Source: Selaginella tamariscina
Lineage: Eukaryota > Streptophyta > Lycopodiopsida > Selaginellales > Selaginellaceae
DNA: 64,000 nt
Assembly: GCA_003024785.1 (NCBI GenBank)
Contig: PUQB01000376.1
Coordinates: 1 to 64,000, forward strand
Direction of reading: 5' to 3'
The stretch's first letter is position 1; each line of letters starts with the position of its first letter. This document shows positions 24,885 to 36,050 of the stretch, one piece after another. The translations under genes were made by a program, and so were the position numbers. Under the pieces are notes generated by a model, which saw only the letters and a program-made list of their open reading frames with translations, was not told the origin of the DNA and did not search any database.

Positions 24885-25706
24885 TTATTCAACTGGTCCT
24901 GTATCATTAGCCTTGTACATCCACAAGGAATCTACCCGGGACTCATTCCTTATGAGTACTCTCTTTAACTGGCTAACATGAAACACTGGGTGCACCCTCA
25001 CTCCTTCTGGCAGCCATAGTCGATATGTCACCTTATCGATACGCTCCAAAATCTCATAACGACCTGAGTACTTAGGAGACAACTTATCATTGTGTCCCTT
25101 TCGTAAGGCCACAATAGTGTTCCGCCTTATATGTATGGCAAATACCACTCAGAGATATACATAATCTCCTACCTGGAACTCTTGGAAGCTTATGTGCTCA
25201 TTAACAAGCTTGATAGCTCGACTCTGAGCTACTTGTAAGTTCTTCTTGCACAAACTCTGAATGTTTCTAAGCTCAACACTCAGATCTTTAGCTTCCTCAT
25301 CCATGTTGCCTTGAGCTTTCTTACTTGCTAAACCTAGCTCAAAAGCTATCTTGGAATGCTGTCCAAACATAGCATAATATGGACTCATTCCAATGCCACT
25401 GTGTCCTTGGCAAATGAGTGATAAAGTCCATAGAGATACTGCCCATCGCCTGTATAGAATAGGCAATGGTACTAATAACCCACTTGGTTTTTCCTTGGGC
25501 ATCTTTACTTGCTAACACTTGTCACAAGTCCTACAGTACTTTATAATATTAGCTTTCATATTCCTCCAATAGAACCTTCTCTTGATCAACTCATACGTTT
25601 TCCTCCCCCCAAAATGACTAGCCTCCGGGTGATCATGATGGAAATATAGTACCTGGTTGATCAAATGGTCCACACGAGGAAGATATACACAACCATTGTA
25701 GTACAA
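24885..25706 (-). pseudogene. Integrase remnant of the short gypsy element
   Basis: Read 5' to 3' on the minus strand. The H2C2 zinc finger comes first (HHDHPEASHFGGRKTY ... CRTCDKC, 25706-25512). The opening of the catalytic core follows (KPSGLLVPLPI ... SMDFITHLP). A direct jump then leads to the core's end (GMSPYYAMFGQ), so the DDE catalytic residues are deleted. The C-terminal module LSPKYSGRYEILERI ... LPEGVRVHPVFHVSQLK is the type found in plant chromoviruses. A stop separates 25149 from 25148. Confidence 0.85.
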
Positions 25707-25775
25707 AACTCCATCCTAAAATAAGAATGGTGGCTCTAGCTGTCCTCTGAGCTCTTGCACCTCAGCGTCTTGTGC

Positions 25776-25990
25776 TTAATCAGAATGGCTTACAGTAAAT
25801 GGCTTTCGTACCCTATTCCAGCTCCACACCTCTTGCATGTGGTAGCCATGAGGTAGCTCAGGAGGGAAGACGTCAGCAAACTCTCTCGCACAACAGCTTT
25901 GCTCAAGGTGACAGTAAAAGAACTTGTTTGGAGACTCAAACTTTGTTCTAAACCAAGTGTCTTTCACTTCACTATATTCAAGCTTCATGT
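25776..25990 (-). pseudogene. Protease-to-reverse transcriptase junction remnant of the short gypsy element
   Basis: CAREFADVFPPELPHGYHM matches the xxFxDVFPxELPxGLPPxR segment that precedes gypsy reverse transcriptase. The frame ends shortly after, and the next recognisable coding sequence is the integrase zinc finger, so reverse transcriptase and RNase H have been deleted. Confidence 0.75.
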
Positions 25991-26048
25991 GCTTGGTGCT
26001 CCACTAGATCTTAGGATCCACACGCACTAGCTTTGCAAGAAAGAAAGT

Positions 26049-26816
26049 CTCCACCAACTGGGTTTTGCCAACCTCTAGCTGTAACTCCTCAACACAAGCA
26101 ATTTAGCTTTGTGTGACAACTAAGCCCTCAATCTCATATTGAGGCACAGTCTTCGTTTAGCTCCACCAGCTGGGTTTTGCCAACCTACAACTGTAACTCC
26201 TCCACACAAGCACTGTAGCTTTGTGTGATAACTGAGCCCTCAATCTCGTATTGAGGCACAGTCTTCGTGCAGCTCCACCAGCTAGGTTTTGCCAATCTAC
26301 AACTGTAACTCCTCCACACAAGCACTGTAGCTCTGTGTGATAGTTGAGCCCTCAATCTCATATTGAGGCACAGTCTTCGTGCAGCTCCACCAGCTAGGTT
26401 TTGCCAACCTACAATTGTAACTCCTCCACACAAGCACTGTAGCTCTGTGTGATAGTTGAGCCCTTAATCTTGTATTGAGGCTCTTCGCGCAGCTCCACCA
26501 GCTGGGTTTTGCCAACCTCCAGCTGTAACTCCTCCACACAAGCAATGTAGCTCTGTGTGATAACTGAGCCTCAATCTCGTATTGAGGCTCTTCACGCAGC
26601 TCCACCAGCTGGGTTTTGCCAACCTCCAGCTGTAACTCCTCCACACAAGCAATGTAGCTCTATGTGATAGCTGAGCCCTCAATCTCGTATTGAGGCTCTT
26701 CGTGCAGCTCCACCAGCTAGGTTTTGCCAACCTCCAGATGTAACTCCTCCACACAAGCACTATAGCTCTGTGTGATAGCTAAGCCTTCAAATTCGTATTG
26801 AGGCACAGTCTTCGTG
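26049..26816. repeat. Seven tandem copies of a 107-112 bp piece of the gypsy protease region
   Basis: Units start at 26049, 26161, 26273, 26385, 26493, 26600 and 26708. Three units are 107-108 bp, close to 36 codons, and read on the minus strand as QLVELxEEPQYEIEG...CVEELQLEVGK. Three are 112 bp because of a 4-nt insertion (CACAG) and so shift the frame. The repeat expands a single stretch of the retropepsin region found once at its upstream edge. Confidence 0.92.
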
Positions 26817-27091
26817 GGCAAGCTGCACTCCTCCACTAACTTTGTTGACACAAAGTTATTGCTACTCATGTTATCCATAAGGACTCGCACTGGACGCTCA
26901 CTAAGTCGTCCCTCCACCACAATAGCACGTGTGTGTGGCTCCTCCCGTGCCATGTAATTTACCCTATTGAGCAAGAACAAATAGAAATTTACCTTGTGGT
27001 TTAGAGAAGTCTCCTTTGTGCTCCTCTTCACGCTCCATCTCTTAAAGCTTCTTAGGCGTCTACTTGTCCTTACTTGCTTCTCCTTGTACAA
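26717..27091 (-). pseudogene. Retropepsin domain of the short gypsy element
   Basis: Reads VEGRLSERPVRVLMDNMSSNNFVSTKLVEE, which matches the gag-polyprotein aspartyl protease core (LIDSGATxNFIS). The catalytic Asp is followed by Asn-Met in place of Ser/Thr-Gly, so the active site is lost. It continues directly into the tandem repeats. No gag is recognised upstream: 27060-27254 is the primer-site-proximal leader. Confidence 0.7.
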
Positions 27092-27178
27092 TTTGCCTTT
27101 TAGTGTCCAACGTTTTCACACAGGTGGTATTATTCCTTCCCACTAGGCACTCATCTCGAACCTTTCTCCGATACCAAT

Positions 27179-27387
27179 TGTTAGGCACCACTACGTACAA
27201 ACTAGAGACCTTCACAAACACCCGACCTCCCCGAGCTGTCTCTAATCTCCACACGTTGCTATCTCCAAAAAGGCTTCCAATCTTAGTGTGCCCTTAATTC
27301 TCTTAGATCTAGGTATAGCTCTTTAGGAATATTTTAGCTTATACCTTTTTGAGGACTATTCTTTAATTCGTTATACGGGTCGTAACA
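27179..27387 (-). repeat. 5' LTR of the short gypsy element
   Basis: Partner of 24633-24840. It is followed on the minus strand by the primer-binding site at about 27178-27165. Confidence 0.9.
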
Positions 27388-28234
27388 ATATATGAGGAGC
27401 ACCTTTTTATGAACAGGTGAATTCCATCCTTCAGAATACCCGTAAGCATAATGAACTATAGGCAATTGAGGATCACTTACACGCATACATTAGAAATTTA
27501 GCAGAGGATGGATGTTTTGCTTATAATTTGAAATGCAGTAATAATTCCAAGATACGGGACACTTGCAAAACGGGGCCCTTATTAAATGAGGACATACGAG
27601 GAGAAATTAATATTTCTCTTTATTTTAAAAGGTTTTCCAAGGATTTATTAGGTTTAATTTTTTAATTTTTTAATTAATATGCATTAAAACCCATTCACAT
27701 ATGCATTTAAATAAAAAACATATTAATTAAAAAATGCATAATTAAACCTTAAATAAATTTACATTTTAATCTATAAGGAATTCACATTTAATTTTTATTT
27801 TCCTTCCTATATCATAATAATAATACATACTAAATCCTCTTCAAAAATATTGCAATTAAGGGGGCCCATTCTGCGAACTAACCCAAAATATACTATGTGT
27901 ATTTGTAAGTTTTAATTAAAGAATGCAAATGTGAATGCCAACATCTCAATTATTAATCTATGTAATATTCACTATATTTTCACTTAAATCTATATTATGT
28001 AAAATTTATGTTTAAGTATGTAATTTCTAAGTTTCATCTAAAAATGTGCATAATCTGTTTTTTAAGTCTCAACTAGTGAATACCAATATCTAGAGTAATT
28101 ACTGATAGTGTGTGTCTTTTTTATTCAACAAAGTCTAGATCATCAAATATAATTTATGTTTGAAAATCTTTTCTTAAACCCATTTCCACCAAAGGCGTAT
28201 AGTATATGACAATTTCTCATATGTATTATTTTGC

Positions 28235-28456
28235 TTGACTTGACTGTCAATATCTCATTGACTTGACTTTGTATACACCATACACACCAGCTATAGAGAT
28301 AGATAGGAAAAACGCACACTACCAGACACACTCCAGTTATAGAGATTCACTTGAGTTTGTATGCAATCCCCTCATGTACAGGTATAATACATACCCAGCT
28401 TTGAATAAATTGTCTCTACGACGTGCTTGCCACGGTGCACTTGTACTATATATAAC
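28235..28456 (+). promoter_or_regulatory. Promoter of Hint copy F
   Basis: TTGACT cores lie at 28235-28240, 28240-28245, 28258-28263 and 28263-28268. A TATATATA box lies at about 28447-28454, with the ATG at 28487. Confidence 0.55.
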
Positions 28457-28486
28457 AAGTGCCATTTGCAGTTGTTTCATATCGAT

Positions 28487-29627
28487 ATGGCTGCTTTCAA
28501 GTTTCAATCTTTTCTTCTTGCTTTTGTTGTGTTAGCCACTTTTTTATTTGCTTATTGTAGTGCGCAAGATGGTAAATGTCCATGTCCAAAAGGTCAATGC
28601 TGTAGCAAGTTTGGTTATTGCGGAACCGGCAAGGATTACTGTGGCTGTTTCCCAGGTGCTCTTTATCATCTTATTATATAGCATATATGTAATTAAATCA
28701 TTTAATCTAAAATTAATTACAATTAAAGATATTAAAGATGGAGCGAATTAAAATTTATAATAAGTTATTGCAGGCGATGCTTTGGTGTACTTATCAACTG
28801 GAAAAACCAAGCCTATGAATGAGTTGAGTGTGGGTGACAAGGTATAATTTGTTGTACATCTTCTCAAATTAATCACGTGTGCATCTCATTTAATGCCCGC
28901 ATACAGGTGGCAGTTTCAGACGGGAAGTACATCACACATGAGGAAATCTATGCTTTTGGCCGCAAAGATTCCCAAGCTGTGTCCGAGGTCATAAAGCTCG
29001 AGATGGTGGGTGACGACAATACTAAAACCCTAGAACTTACCAGTGAACATTTTGTCCCAGTCATGTCAAGTAAGTGTGAGCGATCACTGATTGGTATTTA
29101 TTACATTACATACATTCTTCAGGCGACGGACAGTTTATCCACAAACGCGCAAGAGATGTCAAAACTGGTGATATTCTTACGGCTTCAAATGCTTCCCTGC
29201 ATACCACTATTCCTTACATTATCAGTGGTAATGGGATTTTTATATATTGTAAGATTTGGTCTTAATTATTTAAATGTGCAGGAATCTCTAAGGTGGACAA
29301 GGATGGACTCTACAAACCATACACAACGAGCGGAAACTTAATCGTTAACGATGTTACAGTTTCATGTCACAGCGAGTGGTTCCTCGATGGGATATTTGAC
29401 GCATTGAAGATAACGCACATGTTACCCGCTGCTTACCAAGTTTTTTGCTTCCAGCTCGGTTACTGTACAAGACACTTGGAAAAGATATGTTTGCTGCAGT
29501 TTACAACAAACTGGATTCAAATCTGGACATTGCAGTGTTTGGTACTATGTATGGTGGTAAGATTGCCGTCACTGCAGCCATGGCTGCCATGTATGGGCTC
29601 TACAAGGTTTCCACCAAGTATGCATGA
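28487..29627 (+). CDS. Hint copy F: shortened chitin-binding region plus Hog domain; late frameshift
   Basis: Exons 28487-28655, 28774-28841, 28907-29069, 29123-29227 and 29282-29627 keep every splice site of copy B. Exon 1 has an in-frame 33-nt deletion between two GGC triplets. The hevein-like part now ends DYCGCFPG, with six cysteines instead of eight, while the Gly-Cys-Phe cleavage site is exactly preserved. The Hint core is open through VTVSC and the following [12 protein letters not shown] 1-nt loss near 29442 (T-run) then shifts the hydrophobic tail to a different end at 29643. In the original frame the tail would reach TGA at 29627. It may be a working variant with a changed tail, a recent pseudogene, or the victim of a sequencing error. 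Confidence 0.75.
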
Positions 29628-29649
29628 TGGACCTTGTGTCTAGCAGCGT

Positions 29650-32249
29650 CAGGCACCTAAAAGCCTATGAATGTAAATATATCCTATGTTAAAATAAAAA
29701 AAATAAGTAAATCGTTATTATATAATAAAGTATAGTTCAAATAAAAATTTGAAACGAATAAGGTAAATAAGATTCAAGAGAATATATTTACCTAAAACAT
29801 TTAAAATTTATAAGTCGACATGTACAACTTTATCATGTTATTTATTAATATTATTAGTATATATTTATATATTAATTTAAATCTAAGCAATTCAATTATA
29901 TCTTATAGAAAAAGAATTATTTTTTTTTGCAAAGGCTACAATTATGTAAACAGAGTTTAAGAATGTAAATCATCTCAATTAAAACATACTATTAGCAGAT
30001 TGCAGAAAATTATGTATCAAACAATATTTTAGTATTTTAATTAAAACTTTTCAAAGTTTAATAATTAGGGAATAATTAAGGCATATTCTTTATCATAAGA
30101 TATTATTAGGTTTATACAAAAAAGAATATCTTTAAGACAATATAGTACCTTAATTAAATATAAAATATTATTAAGATGTTTTAAATTTCTCAATTGTATA
30201 ACAGGTTTCTAAGAACATGAACTCTTATTCTATTTTTAAGTTGACTCATATCACACGCTACTGTAGCCTTACTTATAATTATGAATTTGAATTATTTTTA
30301 TTTAATTTTTTTGTGTATGTACGTGTGTGTGTGTGTGTTATATACAATGAAATAAGAAGTATGCATATTTATGTTCACCCCAAACCTTAAATTTAAATAT
30401 TCATACCCAATACTAAACAAAGACTTTCCATATATTATTGGGTTGGTGTATAAAATAAATTATTATAAAGATACTTTAAAGTTTTACTAATAGTGTTTAA
30501 CCACAGTTTATTCACTAGAAATGTTCACTTAATCTTTAAATCATGGGAAAATGTGGATAGTAATGTGGTTTGGCTTTGCTTATTACATTTTCGTGGTTAA
30601 AGACAGATATTCAAAAGCATATTTTAAATTAAATAGCAATGAAAGATTTTATTATTTACAACAAATCAAATCGTTGATTATACTTATTAAAAGGAAAACT
30701 TATGCTTAATGATGACTCAAAAGTTTAAATATGTTAATGTTTTTACATATTAATAAATCACCTAATAAAAAGTTAACTTATTTTCTATTAAAGAAGCCAT
30801 TGTTCATTGATCTATGTTTTAATTTATTCAAATGGAATGCTTTTTATTTAAGTATGTGTTTTTCTAAGTTTAATTTATTAATCTATATAATATTCACTAT
30901 ACTTAAATCTTTATTTAGTAAAATGCTTATTACATTTTTGTGGTTTAGGACAGATATTCAAAAGCATATTTTAAATTAAATAATAATGATTATTTATGAC
31001 AAATCAAATTGTTGATTAGACTTATTAAAAGGAAAACTTATGCTTAATGATAACTCAAAAGCTTAAATATATTGATGTTTTTATGTATTAGTAAATCACC
31101 TAATAAAAAATTAACTTTCTTTTAATATTAAAGAAGGGTAATTATACCATTCTTCATTGATCTATGTTTTAAATTTATATTTTTCAAATCTCAACTAAAG
31201 AATACCTTTTATTTAAGTATGTGTATTTCTAAGTTCAATTTATTAATCTATTTAATATTCACTATACTTAAATCTATATTTATTAAAATATATATTTAAA
31301 TTTAAATCTGTATTTTCTAATTTTTAGCTAAAAATAATATTCATTATATAATTAAAAATAGTATTCACTACAACGTCATAGGTGGTTCCACCAATAGTTC
31401 ATTTAGTGACTTCTTTTAATCGCCAGTAATTTACACTAATGGGTTATGTTCCCACAAACCATTACTTAAAAATTTAAAATTACATTAGCTCATAACTAAT
31501 TTAACAAGTTTATTTTAATCCATTACATTAATATAACGGAAAACAATTCTCACATTTAATTAACAAGAATAATTTTAGGCTCTCAATTGCTTGTGTTCTC
31601 ATGACTCCCTTGTGTTTTCAACTCCATGCAGGTACTTTACCTTATTCTAATTTTGATTTTGCTACATTACTGGAACATAACATCGTTAAATATGACTTGA
31701 TATAGAACAAGAAGAAATATTTAAATGCCAAAGGGATTTAAATAACACTATTGTAAATTAAGTGTTTGCATGGCCAATTCAAATCAGTGTAGAGAATAGG
31801 TGTGGTGGGTTAAATCAAGTAACTGGTTTATTGGATTTGTTAAACATGTTTATAAAGATGATAAATAGAAACAGCATTTTTTTTATGAGTTATGTAGCAA
31901 GTTATATGAATTAGTGATCAGAAAAGATACACACTACAAGAAAGCTATTTCAATCCATGTATATGTAGGTTGTACACTCTATAAGCTAAGGCACGATTAC
32001 AAATATTTAGAACTATTTGAGCGTTCTAATATTGATAAGAGTTTAGCACATTGAGTTATTTAAGATACTTATCAAGTTATAATTCAAATTTTGAAGTCTA
32101 GCATTAAGTTTCTAACTTCGACAAAAAAAATGCAAGAGTAATTGATAGTTTTAAGGATCACACTTGCTAAACATTGCATATTGTATCAATTATTCACAAA
32201 GTTGAGATTAAACCATTTTCAAAGATGGGCAACTGCAAAACTGGCTCAG
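29650..32249. other. AT-rich intergenic region downstream of copy F, no gene seen
   Basis: Homologous to the 3' flanks of B and D over its first 2.5 kb, in B-like orientation at the segment that is inverted behind D. A short TG run lies at about 30325-30340. At about 31480 it carries the sequence that is interrupted by the TIR element at 9197-10440. The ORF at 30731-30979 is AT-rich and unsupported. Confidence 0.55.
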
Positions 32250-32720
32250 AAAAGATAGCCTCTTTGAGTTTGACGAACACATGTTGGTACTCTGGATTGT
32301 TGCAATCTCCAAGCTTTCAGTTTGAGGGCCATGCTCTAAGACTACCTCTTGGAAGACAAAGGTTATCCATGCATCTCGTAAATAATGACACCTTTTTAAA
32401 TGACTCTCATAAAACGAGTCTACAACAAAAGCTCAAGTGATCATTAAATAAGTTTTTGAGTTTTTAAAAAGTATTAAGTGTATTAAAAAGATAGCCTCTT
32501 TGAGTTTGACGAACACATGTTGGCACTCTGGATTGTTGCAATCTCCAAGCTTTCAGTTTGAAGGCCATGCTCTAGACTATACCTCTTGGAAGACAAAGGT
32601 TATCCATGCATCTCGTAAATAATGACACCTTTTTAAATGACCTCATAAAACGAGTCTACAACAAAAGCTCGAGTGATCATTAAATAAGTTTTGAGTTTTT
32701 AAAAAGTATTAAGTGTATTA
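32250..32720. repeat. Tandem duplication, about 236-bp unit
   Basis: Two adjacent copies (32250-32485 and 32486-32720) begin aaaagatagcctctttgag and end gtattaagtgtatta. They differ by a few substitutions and 1-2 nt indels. The ORF at 32174-32440 overlaps the first copy and is not conserved in the second. Confidence 0.9.
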
Positions 32721-35120
32721 GTTTTGTGCTTTTTAATATTGTTTGCAGGGAGTTTCATTATTAAGAATGAAGATGAAAATGAGTCCTAAGACTGTTTCAG
32801 ATATAGTATATGTATTTTGGTTGCTCCACAACTATCAAGTTTTGTTTAGTGTCATAAATGCGGTTCACCAAATGCCAACTTAAAAACCCTTTTTGGAAAC
32901 CCTACAAAATTTAGGAACTAGTAGTTTCAAGAGTTCACATGCTCAATTCCACAGTCAATGCTCACCTCGTGAGTTAGGATGCGTGTGCTAATTGAGTTGT
33001 AAGATGGATGATGCGGTTAGAACAAGGTCTCAACCATTATTCTTGGGAACATGAACTTAGGCAATGCCTTCTAGAATTGCAAGCAGATTATTGAAGAAGA
33101 GGAGTTAACTAACTCCTTAATGCCACATATTTAATCATAAGGGCATAATCCTGTTAATATGGGATGTACTCATATTGTTTAAAAGTTGAGCCAGCACAAT
33201 AAAGGGTTGTGGATTGACAGCACAAGCTAATCTTACATCAATAAGAAAATAACAAACTCTTTTTTAACTTAAAATTCTCACTACATATACTTTATATATA
33301 CTTTACCTTATTTATGTGATGGAGCCTCCTTTTTTATATTTATAAACTGGGCTAGCATAAAACTTTATTAATAACTTGAGTTTAGCCTAACTTAATTCCT
33401 ATCATTAAACCCTACATGTGTAGGTTAGGTCATTAGGGGTGTTATTAATCATTTAACTCATCCATCTAATTGGAATGTGAAAATCAGGAGAAAGTTTATA
33501 AAAGGTAAATTCTAGTTTCAACTATAATTTTTTGTAAATATCCAATGACACTTAATCAAATCATCACCATATATTCAAGTGCGCATGTTTACTACTCGTT
33601 AACATAATATAATATGTGGTAATAATTAGTTTCCAAAGTGAAGAATTAAGTTATAGTAAAAATTATGATAAGAACTACCTCATCAATAATAGAGCAAAAA
33701 TGTTGAAAAGGAACTCCTTGATCTTGGTTTAAACGATATTAAATAGTTAAATAAGGAAGATAAACATTATCAAACAAATTTAAAAAAATGGAGAGATGAT
33801 TAAAAACTTACTTGTGAATTTTATTGTTAATCAATAAACAATAAAAAAATACAACCTTGCCCATATTGCACATACCCCATCATATGTGGAACTACCTAAA
33901 AAACCTCAAATGATACAATACCCCTTCACTGCATACCCTAGTCTATGTGGAGCTAACTACTTGGTATGCTGCTAAAGTAGTGTTACAACTAGACTTGTAA
34001 GTATGTTGTTCATATATGCACTTGGACTCCCTCTCCACTTCAAGTTTAGCTCATTGCAAGTTGTTATATTCCTTTTGTCTCAAGTTTTATGAAATCACTT
34101 GTGTCTCTCCATCAAGCTTTAAAGCCTCAATCTAGATTGTAACTAACTTATTTGACTCAAACTTTTGAGTTTTTTTTTCTTTAAATATCTAGTTGATAAA
34201 GTTTCTTATCTTTAACAACATGTTCTTCTAGATAGTCCATTGATTTTATATGATAATTAGAACTTATTGGGACAGATGAATGGTTGCCACCCTCAAGTTC
34301 ATGTACACCACTATCATGGACATTTACATGAGATATGTTGGCCTTTGGAAAAATGAAATTCCTCAATCTCTTCAAACAAGTCTTTAGTCATAAGGTTAAT
34401 CCCAAATTATGCTTTGTCTTGCTCTGTCATTCCAAAATACTTTACACATCCTATTTAGTATGATTTTTTTTATTTTTTTTTATAAATTATAATCAAATTA
34501 TGCCATTTGTTTCTACAAGATTTGTGATCTCATTTATAACCATTTTATTCCAACTTATGAAATATCTTTATCCATTTCTCTTTTACACTTTGCATTTTCT
34601 CTAATATGTGGCATTTCCATACCATTATACTTTTATTCTAACATTATTGCAACTCTAATTTGACAACTTTTTTTTTTTACTACTGTCGCACCTTCTCTCC
34701 AGAGGATGGCTTTTCCTTGTGATTCCCAAGTAATAAAAAAAAACTTGGATGCGAGAAGTGATTTATGTTTCCATTAATAAAAATTAATTATAAAAATTCT
34801 TATAATTAAAATTAGAAGGATCATAGGCTTCATTAAATTAGTATAATTTAAAATAACTTTAGTGAAAACAAATTTTATTTAAATTAGCATTTTAAGTTAA
34901 CCACTTTTAAATTAATTTAAAGAGCAGTTGATGTATTCTAGTTGGAACTTAAGTTATGTAATAAAGTAGCATTACCTTAACGGCGGGTGGGAAGTCTCTA
35001 AGTAGTGAATACCCATATTGTGTGTCTTTTTATTCAACGAAGTCTACATCATCAATATAATTTTATGAATGAAAATCTTTTCTTAACCTTCAGATTTAAC
35101 ATACGAAAAGAAGGATATTT
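32721..35120. other. AT-rich non-coding stretch, no gene seen
   Basis: The left part resembles 7740-8200 (for example the block around gagttaactcctcttg). The remainder has only short low-complexity frames. From about 34990 it begins to resemble the Hint upstream region. Confidence 0.45.
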
Positions 35121-35128
35121 CACTTTAC

Positions 35129-36050
35129 TTGACCTTGTATAGTATATGTCCATATCTTATATGTATTGTTTTGCTTGACTTGACTTTGTCTGCAGTCTGT
35201 ATCAAAAGTTCCATGTCGTGGGCTCCCCTTATGACATATAAGCTATATATTTTACTTGTGTGAATGGTGATATCACTATAGAGTTATATAAAAATCACTT
35301 GATTATATGCAATCTCACACGCGCACTACCAGACACACTCCAGTTATAGAGATTCACTTGAATTTGTATGCAATCCCCGTCATGTACAGGTATATGATAC
35401 ATCAGCTTTGAGTAAATTGTCCCTACGACGTGCATGCCACGGTGCACTTAACAAGTGCGATTTGCGGTTATTTCGTTTAGATTTCAAGTATTATTGCTTT
35501 ATTTGTTTATTGTAGTGCAGAAGATGGTCGCTGCCCATGTCAAAAAGGTCAATGCTGTAGTAACGCTGGTTTCTGTGGAACCACCAGTGCCAAAGGAAAC
35601 TGTGGTTCCCAATGTAAAGAGGGCTGTTTTCCAGGTGCTCTTTTAATTTATCATCCTAACGTATATCATATATGTAATTAAATCATTTTAGCCTAAGGTT
35701 AATTACTAAAATGTAAGTGAATTATAAATTCATAATAAGTCTGATTCCCGTTAAATAATCACAGGCCCTTGTCATGCACACTTAAATCTTTTTAAATTAA
35801 TCAAATGTGCACCTCTGCGGTTGTGAACTATTTAATGCCCGGGTGTCTGCATACATTAGACAGGAAGTACATCACATATGAGGAAATTTTTTGCTTTTGG
35901 CCACCAAGCTGTGTCGGAGTTCGTAAAGCTCGAGATGATGGGTGACGACAAAGCTAAACCCGTGAACATTTTATCTCAATCAGTATTCATTACACTAAAA
36001 ATGTTCCTCAGGCGACGGAGAGTTTATCCACAAGCACACAAGTTTGATAA
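35129..36050 (+). pseudogene. Hint relic G: old copy of the chitin-binding plus Hog gene
   Basis: Promoter remains include TTGACC at 35129 and TTGACT at 35175 and 35180. The start codon is gone. Exon 1 remains read CSAEDGRCPCQKGQCCSNAG and CGSQCKEGCFPG, ending at donor 35635, so the chitin-binding core and Gly-Cys-Phe site are recognisable although one cysteine is missing. Exon 2 is absent. A piece of exon 3 (about 35857-35975, GRKYITYEE-like then EVIKLEM-like) and the start of exon 4 (36012-36040, [12 protein letters not shown]) follow, frame-broken. It is much more diverged than copies A-F, so the fusion predates the recent amplification. Confidence 0.75.

Larger units (their letters stand above)
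24633..27387 (-). mobile_element. Internally deleted Ty3/gypsy retrotransposon (chromovirus-like) with tandem repeats
   Basis: LTRs of 208-209 bp (24633-24840 and 27179-27387) begin TGTTAGGC and end GTAACA, flanked by the 5-bp duplication ATATA (24628-24632, 27388-27392). On the minus strand a tRNA-iMet-like primer site (TTGGTATCGGAG) follows the 5' LTR, and a purine tract (aatgggggaggat) precedes the 3' LTR. Remaining coding parts are protease, the first residues of reverse transcriptase, and the ends of integrase. Most of reverse transcriptase, all of RNase H and the integrase core are missing, so it would need helper proteins. The same site is empty in the A/B and C/D units. Confidence 0.92.

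Noticed and set aside
24633..27387. Intact autonomous gypsy element
   Set aside because: LTRs and target duplication are good, but reverse transcriptase, RNase H and the integrase core are missing.
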